From assembly GCA_002270565.1 (NCBI GenBank), contig NQMI01000009.1, positions 426,111-490,110 on the forward strand: a stretch of 64,000 bases of DNA, given 5' to 3'. The position numbers were made by a program, and so were the translations under genes. Below the pieces are notes generated by a model, which saw only the letters and a program-made list of their open reading frames with translations, was not told the DNA's origin and made no database searches. Position 1 is the stretch's first letter, and every line of letters starts with the position of its first letter. Source of the DNA: Stenocarpella maydis. Taxonomy: Eukaryota > Ascomycota > Sordariomycetes > Diaporthales > Diaporthaceae. Positions 46,360 through 55,824 of this stretch are shown here, piece after piece.

Positions 46360-48022
46360 GGCCCTGGCTTTCAGGTTGGGGAGCCGCGGTGGCTCTGTGT
46401 GTTGTTCGGCGGGCTTGTACGATCAGGTGGTGGCTAAAACTGTGATTGTGTCTGTAATACAACTTGGTGCGGCAGTCAGGAGTGCGAGAATATGCCTCGG
46501 GACCCATTTTAAGCGGAAGTGCCTAAGCTATTTATTTGTAGTGGCCTGATAGTGTACATGCATTGGGCGTGGTGACGGTCGGTGGTGCCCGTCCTGCCTG
46601 ATGAAGATTCGCCAACTGACCCGATGAATCAATCCATAGCCTGGGAGCTCTAGCTGAAAGATGCATCATGGCTCTCCTCCGCCGAACCGTCGAGCTTGAG
46701 GAATTGGGCCAGAAGGTCAGTGCGAGGTAACCGAGACTATGTACTCCGTAGACGCCCAAGACAAAAACTCAAAAGACAGACACGTGTGTAGGGTTGGATC
46801 TAATCGAGCGCATGAGTTGCCGATCACCTGCATAGCACAGCAGGCCGACTAGTACTCCGCACAGGTACCGGCGGTTGATCTGCACGTGGTATCTTCGAAA
46901 TGTATGTATTCTCGGAGCACGTTCGCCTCCTCTCTCCCCGAGCCAAGGCCCGCAGACGCCCATGCCACACCATGCGACACCACAGGACTCGTTTCACGTC
47001 GTTGCGACTGCGCGACAAATAACCTCTCTTGAAAAAGCACTCGTGTCAAAACGGGTATCCACCCAGCCACCAAGACGGAACGGGGGTTTCGGGGGCTGAC
47101 AGCTCGGACCGGCCTGACAGGGCCAGGGATGAGCCCTCAACGGGCAAGCAAAAGCAACCAGACGTGCCTGGCAATTACACAATTACACTAAATACCCAGG
47201 TAAAGGCGGAGGGGAAAAGGGGGGGGCGAAATTGCCTCCTCACCGCCCCATCTCTTCCGAACGACGCATCTTGGATCATTGCCGCGCCGAGCGCGCAGGC
47301 GACGACCCGACCCACACTCTGCTTCTGCACCGCACTGCCCGCACCACTGCACTGCACGATTGGCAAACCCCACGTGTACAGACGCATGGGGGAACGGAGC
47401 GCGCGCAGGGTCCACCTTTCCGCTCTCAAACCCTCCTTCCGACCTCAACTACCACACCACAGAATCACGTTACGCCCTCCCGCACTTGTCAGCCGCGCGA
47501 CGACGTAGCTCAGTCCTGCCCAGAGGCGGCCGGACCTTGGCATGACTTCTCGTGCTTCACGCCGCGTCCAAGTGCTTTCCTTCTCTCGTCGCCAGCCCAG
47601 CCTGCCTCTTGTCCTGCTCGGAAACCGGACCAGTCCTTGCTCTCGCCCCTTCGATAATCTCGATTCCGGTCTGCATCACCCTCGCCCTCCCCCGCCGTCT
47701 CTCGTGTGTAGCCCGCACGCACTGCGCTGGGAGTCCTCTTTTGTACATGCACGGTGGTACACTGCAGACGCGACATCTGGGCTCACGCTACATCACCGTC
47801 GAAACCCCTCGCATTCTGCTGTCGCCAGGAAGCCGCCGGCGCCCGGTCCCTACGGCCCAATTCCGACCCTGCCGGCCTCCCGCTCAGAAATCCCTCCCGC
47901 GCCACGACGACTCTGCCCCGACCCGACCTGCCCCGACCTGATCTGATCGGCCCGGAACCAAGCCGGCCAGCCAGCCAGCCACAGCCAGGCCTCTAGCTGC
48001 ACCCAAGTGCGCCACTCCTGAC
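46360..48022. other. Intergenic, promoter and leader of the USP30-like gene
   Basis: About 1.7 kb. It contains TACTCCGTA at 46742-46750 and a near match at about 46852. From about 47220 to 48022 the plus strand is strongly C/T-rich with several short open frames and is probably a long leader. No gene seen. Confidence 0.5.
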
Positions 48023-49981
48023 ATGCCGGAGAAGCCCTTAACGGTCGCTGCCTATGCGGCCGGGGCGTCTCTGGCCGCCGCAACCCTCATCTATGTCTTC
48101 GCCCCAACCTACTTCCTCGACAGCGATGCCGCCACCTCCGGCTCCAGCACTTTCCTCGCCGCCGCCGGCCGCAAGAAGGGTGTCATCGTCGGCCTGGCCA
48201 ACCCAGCAAATGACTGCTTCATCAATTCCATACTGCAGGCCATCGCCGGGCTCGGCGACCTGCGCGTCTACCTCATCCGCGAGATGCACCGCCGCACCAT
48301 TGACGACGGCTGGATATACACCCAGGCTGTTCCCAAGGACTTCAAGGAGTATGCCAACGGGGACAACGAGCACATAAAGTCGGAGCCAGATTGGAAGATC
48401 GAGGGCCAACAGATGGGCCTCGTCACCCAGGGCCTGAAGGATATGCTTGACCAGCTGAACGAGAGGCCCATCTATAAGAAGACCATCACCGCAGCACCCC
48501 TGGTCAAGTGCCTAGAGGACGCCTACCGCCAGCGCATTAGCAGGCAGCAACAGGATGCACAGGAGTTCCTGCAGGTCCTCGCCGAGAGGCTATGCGACGA
48601 GTACCACGCCGGCCACAGGGCGAGGCGCTACGCCAGGTGGAAGGCCGCGATCGAGAGCTCAACCGGACCGACCGGCGACATAAACGGCGACCTTGTCAAG
48701 CAGAGGCTGTCTGAGATGGCAGACCAAGGCACGGTCGCCAACGGTCACGCCCCAGAAACACTCCCCTCCACACAGAGCAAGGTCGCCTTCAGCCCACAGG
48801 ACGATGACGACGAGGAGGGTTTCCCAATGGAAGGGAAAACTGAGTCCCAGATCGAGTGCCTGAGCTGCGGCTTCAAGCCGAGGCCAACCGAGTCCAGGTT
48901 CTGCACACTCACGCTGAGCGTTCCGCTCGACACAGCTTCGACAACATTAAACGCCTGTTTTGACGGCATGTTCAAGACGGAATACATAGAAGATTACAAG
49001 TGCGAAAAGTGCAGGCTAGTACACGCGCGGGATGTCCTCGAGGCCGACATGCAGAAGCCAGGGTCCGCGCATTCTGGGAGTCAAGCCCAGGAGGCGTTGG
49101 ACAAGCTGCAACGCGCAATAGACACAGATCCAGAACACCCGCCCGAGGACATTGTCTTGCCGGATAGCAAGCACGCGCCGAGACGGAAGATTGCGAGGCA
49201 TACTCGGGTAACGGTCTTCCCCAAAATCCTGGCCATCCACCTCAATCGTTCCATCTACACCAGGCAGACATCGTTGAAGAACTCAGCAAAGGTCGCTTTC
49301 CCGGAAAGGTTACCGCTCGGCGGCCTCTTGCTCCGCAGGGAGTACAAGCTGCTGGGCCTCGTCACCCACAAAGGCAGCCATCACAGCGGCCACTACGAGT
49401 CTTTCAGGAGGCAAAACGTTCCTGCCCCGTACTCCACCCCGAACACTTTTCAAGCTTCGGGCATCTACAGCAAGACTGCTAGTCCCATGTCAACGCCTCA
49501 GATGCATCCCGCGAAGCGGTTTTCAGAGGACGGGACACCAATAACTGGCAGTCCTGAACTTCCCTCACCAGCCTCGGGCTCACCGTCGCTCGACTACGCC
49601 AACAAGACCCTGCGGAGCTCGCCGAGTCTTAACGGCAACGGCAAGGGAGCCTTTAAACTTGGTCCTACGTCCGCGCCAAGAGAGAAGGACCCAGAAACGA
49701 GCAGCCTCAGGTCGATGGCCGCGTCAGCCAAGTCAACAATATCAAAGATCTCTCCGTCGAAGAACGGCAGCGGCAGCGGCGCCAGCAGGGCGGGGACGCC
49801 GACATCGAACGGGGCCGCCACCGCGTCCGCGCACACGGCGAAGCCGCCCAAGAAGAAGCAGCAGGACCGGTGGTGGCGCATCAGTGACGAGAAAATCAAG
49901 GAGGCCAGCACGCGCGAGGTGCTCGGTATGCAGCGCGAGGTATACCTCCTGTTCTACGAAATCGAGCGGGACGGCCTGTAG
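48023..49981 (+). CDS. UBP16: USP30/Ubp16-like membrane-anchored deubiquitinase
   Basis: Single exon, 652 residues. An N-terminal anchor (AAYAAGASLAAATLIYVFAPTYFL, about 9-32) fits the outer mitochondrial membrane location of yeast Ubp16 and animal USP30. The USP core starts at GLANPANDCFINS, with catalytic Cys65; the usual GNTC is ANDC here. A finger CxxC pair occurs at ECLSCG and a second at YKCEKCRL. The His box SHHSGHYESF gives His457, after KILAIHLNRSIYTR. The Trp-rich segment RWWRISDEKIKEAS and YLLFYEIE near the end complete the domain, separated from the His box by about 150 disordered residues (477-610). Fungal homologues that I recall share the long insert. The role in trimming ubiquitin from mitochondrial proteins is inferred from homology. 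It follows a long C/T-rich leader. Confidence 0.9.
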   Translation: MPEKPLTVAAYAAGASLAAATLIYVFAPTYFLDSDAATSGSSTFLAAAGRKKGVIVGLANPANDCFINSILQAIAGLGDLRVYLIREMHRRTIDDGWIYTQAVPKDFKEYANGDNEHIKSEPDWKIEGQQMGLVTQGLKDMLDQLNERPIYKKTITAAPLVKCLEDAYRQRISRQQQDAQEFLQVLAERLCDEYHAGHRARRYARWKAAIESSTGPTGDINGDLVKQRLSEMADQGTVANGHAPETLPSTQSKVAFSPQDDDDEEGFPMEGKTESQIECLSCGFKPRPTESRFCTLTLSVPLDTASTTLNACFDGMFKTEYIEDYKCEKCRLVHARDVLEADMQKPGSAHSGSQAQEALDKLQRAIDTDPEHPPEDIVLPDSKHAPRRKIARHTRVTVFPKILAIHLNRSIYTRQTSLKNSAKVAFPERLPLGGLLLRREYKLLGLVTHKGSHHSGHYESFRRQNVPAPYSTPNTFQASGIYSKTASPMSTPQMHPAKRFSEDGTPITGSPELPSPASGSPSLDYANKTLRSSPSLNGNGKGAFKLGPTSAPREKDPETSSLRSMAASAKSTISKISPSKNGSGSGASRAGTPTSNGAATASAHTAKPPKKKQQDRWWRISDEKIKEASTREVLGMQREVYLLFYEIERDGL

Positions 49982-51583
49982 GAAGGCCGCCTGGACCTGG
50001 GTAGCGAGGGAGGCACGCTCGGCTCCTCCTTGTACCTCAGGGGCGACAGCTACTACGGCAGCGGCAGCGACGGCGACGGCGAACCGCCATGCTTGCTCCA
50101 GGGTTGCCTGCCCTGCGGCAGGACGAGGGAGCGGGCACGCGCGGCCGCGGCCGCCCTGAGGCAGCGGCGGATCTCGTGGTCGTCAGCCAGGGACCACAGG
50201 TACCGCCAGCTGCACGAGGCTGCGTGGTCGTAGGTTATGTGCGAGTGTATCTTACATGTGTCTGAGTGAGCGAGTGTGTACACTAGCGGCCGTGTGACGC
50301 TCACGGGTTGAACTGCATTGCATCACTTTGGGGGAAAAAAAACAAAAATGGGGCCTCATCAGCCAGCATTAGAGCAAGAGATACGAGACTTTCTATTCGG
50401 TCAGCATGAGCTGGGTCGATGGGATTATGGGATACCAGACGCCTCTACCGCGCATAAGACGGCTGAGGGGAGGGCTGCCGTGTTGAATCCCCTGGTCACG
50501 GGGTCACTTGCAGCTTCTATAAAAGTATATTTTATCCAAAGATATTTGTAAATGGAAGAAATGATATACCATTATCACCCTCGTCTGGGTGTTCAGTTAT
50601 GGGTTTACTAAAATGTCTGCCGTATATAGAGCGTGGATGGCACTCAGGTGTGCTATCGTCGATCATGTATTATCGTGCATATTTAGGTCAATATTATAAG
50701 GGAGATGGAGGAGGATGGTGCTCAAGTTGGTGACTAAAACAGAAAACAGAAAGGAGAAGGAAAGGAAAGGAAAGAAGAAAATAAGAGGGAAAAAAGAAAA
50801 GAAAAGAAGAAGATTGACAATATCCTTGATGAACAAGATAAAACAGCAGTCCTACTATCTCCCACTCTTTTCCGGGCAAAACCCCTGGAGATAGACCAGA
50901 AAGTACAAGTACAGATGCCTCCAGCCAGATCCAAGCAGAAAACTACGCCCTGTCGTAATGATAGTGACAACAAGCAGCTCCCCATTTTAGTTGAAATATT
51001 AGGAGGCCAAGACAGGGCCTGTTGTCTGGAGACGCTGTGTGCCACCACCACCACCTTGACTCCTCCCTTCCCACTCAGTCCCTTCTATCACTGTCTCTGT
51101 ATAAGGCACAATGTGCTTGTGTTGTTAGGTTACGCAGTAATGTCACTCATGTATAGCGGAAAGGGTTGATAATTTGCTAGCCATCAAAACTGTCTTGGGG
51201 CCTCAGCCATTGACATCTTTATGGGTCCTGGCTGACATGCATCCGGTCCTCCTTGCTTTGTTTTGCTGACCAAACCATACGTCTGAACGGGCAAACAGTA
51301 GCTAAGGCTAACAACAGCCAACGACCGACTCGACCCACCTTGCCCTTTGCATAATGCCGTTTTGGGGATGCAGCCAGGCGTTGAGCGGGTCTTGGCAACA
51401 TGCACCCCATGTTGCTGTCGGGTTACAGAATCTTCCGAGGTGATACTCGCACGGGATACCACGTCCTAGCATAACCCACACCTCCCCCAAAGTGTGACCA
51501 GAAACCTTCCCATCTCGTTGGTAGTTGCTGCCATAAAATTGCCTTTATATCCACACCTGAGGTGAAAACTGAGCGAGTCAAGC
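49982..51583. other. Intergenic
   Basis: Between the deubiquitinase and the transporter. It contains a purine-rich block (50737-50815) and A/T-rich sequence around 50530-50700. No gene seen. Confidence 0.55.
50737..50815. repeat. Purine-rich block
   Basis: About 80 bp of nearly pure A/G with AAAGG and AAGAA units, interrupted by few pyrimidines. A smaller cousin of the tract at 12771-12986. Confidence 0.8.
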
Positions 51584-53416
51584 ATGTCTCCGACCCCGGA
51601 CAATGGCCGACCGCGTCCGAGCGACAAGACAGACGTCCACGCGACCCTCTGGCGGCCCATCACGCTCATCTGGGCCATGCTCTTCCTCCAGGCCTTTGGT
51701 ATAATGGTCTCGATCGCCCCGCAGACGCGCCTCTTCGAGGACATCGCCTGCCGGCGCCACTTTGGCGGCGGCGGCGACGACCCGGACGAGGAGTCGTGCA
51801 AGGACCCGGCTGTCCAGGACGCGGTCAACGAGCTGTTCGGGTGGCAGCTGTTCTTCGACGGCATCCCGGGGCTTGTCATGGCCATGTACTATGGTGCCAT
51901 GGCGGACGAGAAGGGGCGGAGGCCGGTGCTGATGCTGTCGATGGCTGGCCAGGCGCTTGGCGCGGCTTGGATCCTCTTTATATGTATGTGTGCTCTGGCC
52001 ATCTACTTGTTGACACGCATCTCATCACCTGGTTGATCTCATAATTCAAATCTCATGCCCGGTTCACGTTAATATCACTTGGCTAATTTCACCTGTAGGC
52101 TGGCTGCAAATCGACCCTCGGTGGACCTGGATGTCCTCAACATTCTATTTCATTGGCGGCAGCGGGACAGTATTCAACGCAGCAACCATGATGATTCTTA
52201 CTGATGCGTCTCTCGAGTCTTTCCGGTAGGTATTATGACTGACATATGCCCTCTATCAGGCGCTAATGTCTGTATTTCCCTCAGTTCCAAAGCATTCTTC
52301 TACGCCCAGGGTCTGACCATCTTCGGCGAGATGCTGGCTCCGCCACTGGGTGCTTATCTGATGCAAACCAGTCTCTGGATTCCAATAATGATTGGGTACA
52401 CGTGCTTGCTCCTCGCCATCTCTCTCGCCCTGGTAATGCCAGAAACCCGGTTCACTGCCCTGGCAAGAGAATCCCGGGATAACCAACATGCGCGGCTGGG
52501 CTCTGGCTCACCGGAGCCCGAACAGAATCAAGGTGCTCCGGACAGCAAGGGCGGACCTCGCCCTTGCATCAACAGCCGCCTCGATGCGGCTACTAGGCAT
52601 ATCTTTTCGGCAGTAGGCTTTGTTCTGAAGCATACAAGCCTGGTTCTCCTTATGGCTGCTTTCTTCTCAACGGATTTTGCACAGCAGTCGCTTACAGTTC
52701 TGCTGCGTTATGCCTCATCTCGATATTCGATTTCGCTTGCAAAGGTACTTGCCTCCTCCCTGCCATCGCCTAGGTATTCTTCGGGATCACGATGCTAATA
52801 TGAGATCCGGCCCATTGCCAGGCCAGCTACCTGCTCTCCTTCCAGGCATTCGGACAAATGCTGGCATTTGGCATCATCCTTCCCCTCCTCGACACAACAC
52901 TGACCAGTCGATTCGGACTGCTTCCTCAAGCAAAAGATCTCTACCTCTCCCGGGCAAGCGTTATAGTTCTTGCTATATCTTTTGCTGTCTTGGCCTTTGC
53001 GCCGAGCTTTGACTTTGTCTTCTTAGGTAGGTCCAGGTCTGTCAACAGAGGCTTTCAACAGTCATTCTAACACACCCCCCACAGGCATTGTGGTCTTTGC
53101 GCTCGGAACAGGTTTCCAACCCTTTGCACGGTCCTTGGTCAGCTCCCTTGTCGACACAGAAATGATAGGTACAGTGTTCACGGCACTGGCAATCATGGAT
53201 ACTCTGGCAATCCTACTGGCAGGTCCTGTTAATGCTGCCATTCTCAAGTGGAGTATGAGACTGGATGGCATCGGGAAAGGGTTGCCCTTTCTCTTGGCTC
53301 TTTTCCTCTGTTGTCTTGTAACAACTGTGCTGGCACAAGTGCGCATCAAAGATTCAACTTGCGAGGATGCGTCCATGGATGAGGAACAGGGACTGCTCTC
53401 AGACAGATTGCCTTGA
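51584..53416 (+). CDS. Major facilitator superfamily transporter
   Basis: Five exons, 51584-51983, 52099-52225, 52285-52744, 52822-53026 and 53085-53416, encode 507 residues with twelve likely membrane helices. The first helix is PITLIWAMLFLQAFGIMVS. A cytoplasmic loop motif GAMADEKGRRPVLML follows helix 2 (the MFS G-x-x-x-D-x-x-G-R-R/K signature). Helices 6-7 are separated by a polar loop (about 235-285). The C-terminal half contains ALGTGFQPFARSLVSSLV. A large luminal or external loop after helix 1 has two Cys (CRRHFGGGG and CKDPAVQD). The overall look is closest to SLC46/proton-coupled-folate-like or adenylate-linked fungal MFS proteins; substrate cannot be told. The intron phases (1, 2, 0, 1) close exactly and no frame is broken. 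The C-terminus ends EEQGLLSDRLP, with a dileucine-like sorting signal. Confidence 0.9.
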
Positions 53417-53863
53417 AGACATCATTGGTAAGAAGACATGCTGTCTGTCACCAGCACAAAGGCAATTTGAACTCAGTAGCGGTATGCATGCAACCTCACA
53501 ATCCTCCGACTCCCTCTGATGGACTGTTGGCAGAATCGTCCTGACAGGTGCATTAGTGGGCATTACCTCATTGGAGCTCTACTCGGTGTCCTCTGTCATC
53601 ATCTCGAAAACGCCGGGCTTCGACTCCCGTCTAATTAACGCTTCTTTGGATCCCGGCAACATCCCCCTCGGCCCTGAAATCACTATACATTTATGATACA
53701 ACACCCAGAACGCCCCATGGTGGTATCCGGCAGCGTTCCTGTCCAACTCCGAAGCAGATCAAAAGTGGCTTTTCACACATCCACACCTTCAGATGCAGGC
53801 AACCACACAGCTAACCTCATTCGCCCCACCATCAGGAGCCTAACCACCGCCTTCACACCCGGC
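53417..53863. other. Convergent intergenic region
   Basis: Between the 3' ends of the MFS gene (+) and the next gene (-). A stem like a tRNA T-arm (GGGCTTCGACTCCC near 53632-53645) occurs, but no tRNA fold surrounds it. No gene seen. Confidence 0.55.
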
Positions 53864-55824
53864 TCAGCCATCTCGGCGCTGCTTCTTCTTCTGCGGCTTG
53901 GCAGGGCGGCCGTTGTCGTTGCGCTGGCGCAACTGGTGCAACCCTCGGTCGAGCTCCTCCTGCCGGCGCATGATCTCCCTGTCGTTGGCGACGCACGCCT
54001 CGCCGTGGGAGCCCATCAGGCCGTGCCCTCCTCCGGACAGCGTGTTCACCGCGGCCGCCTCGAGCAAGCCAAGCTCTTCATCCCCGCCTGCCTGCGTGCC
54101 GAGGGCGATCTGCTCCAGCTCGACCGGGAGCGTCGAGTCCACGGAGGACGACCTCGCCTTCGAGTGGCTGCGCTTGTGGCCCAGGGGCCCCTGGTCGCCT
54201 GTGGGCATGCTGGGGCGGGAAGGGGCGGCGGTGTCAGTCTCCGTGGCGTCGTCGTCTGTCTCGTCGTAGTCGTCCTCGTCATACTCGCGGATCTGCTTCG
54301 CACGTTCCTTCGCGTCCTCCCGCCAGCGCTCTTCTGTCTCGTCGTAGTGGTTGGGCTTACCCCCGTACAGGTCACGCGCGAGCGCGGGGATGCCGAAGGG
54401 GCGATGGACGTGGTATACCACGTTCGGAATGAGTTCGGCCGGTGTGGCGGGGGATGGGGTGGGGGGACAGCAGTGCTTGGTGCCTGTGGGACGGACGCCG
54501 TGGTGATGGGACTAGGTCCGCTGCTACTGCTGCCCTTATCGGAGCTGATATAAACAGCCTGGTCTGGTGGCCGGCCGTCCCCATTACGCTCCTGGGCCTG
54601 CTTATTATTCTGCGCCTCTTGCGCTGTCTGGCCTGGGAATGGGTCCGGCAGCGGATGCTGCAGCGGACACCACGAATGATTCTGCGGCGCCGGCGGGAAC
54701 GGATGCTGCGACGCCTGCTGGGCCTGCTGGGCCTGCTGTCGCTCCCATGCCTGCTGCTGCTCTCGCTGCTGTACAGCGAGGCGCTGGACGGGGTTCTCCT
54801 CGACACGTCCTTGAGGCCCTGGCTCGCGAATTCGAATCTCCCGGGCCGGCTCGACACGGTGAGGGTCGTTCTGGCCGTATTCGCGCTCGACCTCCTGTCC
54901 ACGAGGCTGCAACTGCTCCCTGGCTAGTGCGGGTAGAGGGGAGGGACCACTGCTGTACGGGTGGCCATAAGGGTGGCCGTAAGGGTGGCCGTAAGGGTGG
55001 CCGTAAGGGTGGCCGTTGCCCATGAATGGCTGGCCATGCGGCATGCTTCCGTATGGGATATAGCCTCCATTGCTATACATCTGGGGCGGCATCTGGTATG
55101 GTCCCGGAAAGCCTGGTGGCATGGGGACCCCCCCGAATGTCATTGGAGGGTCACCATACGGCGGCATAGCGAAGCTGCCATATATGGGTCCCATGGGCAT
55201 GGCGAGTCCCCCCTGGCTGGGGTACGCGCCATACCGGCCTTGCTGGATGGGGCCAGGCGATGGGCCAGCATACGGCACAGAATGGGCCGGCTGGGGAGGA
55301 GGCATTTGGGGAGGCGACGGGGTGAAGCCAGTGATATGACCAGCTCGCGTCGGGGTGTTCTGAAAGGTGCCGTTGCCGGCTTGCTCATGGCCACTGGGAC
55401 GTGTGTTGAAGCCATCGCCGGGGAGACCACCCATGTTCCGAGGGACCCTCAGGTCTCCGGGACCCTGGAACCCAGGCCCAGTATCATGGTGGGTTCCATC
55501 GTGAGGAGCTCCGTGGCGGGACTGAGGGCTGTGGGCCCGGCGGTCATCTGGTCGCATGCCTCCGGAGACATGCTGGCGGAGTGCCTTGCGGCGGTGATCA
55601 GCCCGCCGACTCTTTCCGTCCTTGTTCCAATCAAGCTCGTCGATGGCATCTTGTTCTATGCGATGCCTGTCATCATTGCGGAGCCTTCCGTTCTCAATGC
55701 ACTGACGGCAGAAATGTATATTGCACGTCAGGCACTCCTGCAGGCCGTTGACGTTGCCCTCATTGCAGGTGTCGCATCGCATGGTTCGGATTACAGCGAG
55801 CTTGAAGCCCGCGTGTGGGGCCAT
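53864..55824 (-). CDS. Pro/Gly/His-rich protein with N-terminal Cys cluster, frameshifted
   Basis: From the ATG at 55824 the minus strand reads MAPHAGFKLAVIRT, then a Cys cluster MRCDTC ... ECLTC ... HFCRQCIENG that could bind zinc, then a basic segment and a long Pro/Gly/Met-rich region. Five HPYG repeats are encoded by a 12-bp tandem at 54959-55016. A Gln-rich stretch (about 54660-54780) and VYISSDKGSSSSG follow. Near a run of six G (54461-54466, C on the coding strand) the reading frame must shift by one base to continue as TPAELIPNVVYHVHRPFGIPAL, then a Glu/Asp/Arg-rich helix and a KPQKKKQRR tail ending at 53864. With the shift repaired the protein is about 650 residues. The frame break is more likely a homopolymer miscount than decay, because codon bias and composition stay protein-like on both sides. 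I do not recognise the family. Confidence 0.72.
54959..55016. repeat. 12-bp tandem repeat encoding HPYG
   Basis: About five near-perfect copies of GGTGGCCGTAAG (plus strand). On the minus strand each unit encodes His-Pro-Tyr-Gly and keeps frame. Confidence 0.93.

Noticed and set aside
53625..53650. T-arm-like GGGCTTCGACTCCC
   Set aside because: Stem pairs only three to four bases and no complete cloverleaf can be drawn around it.
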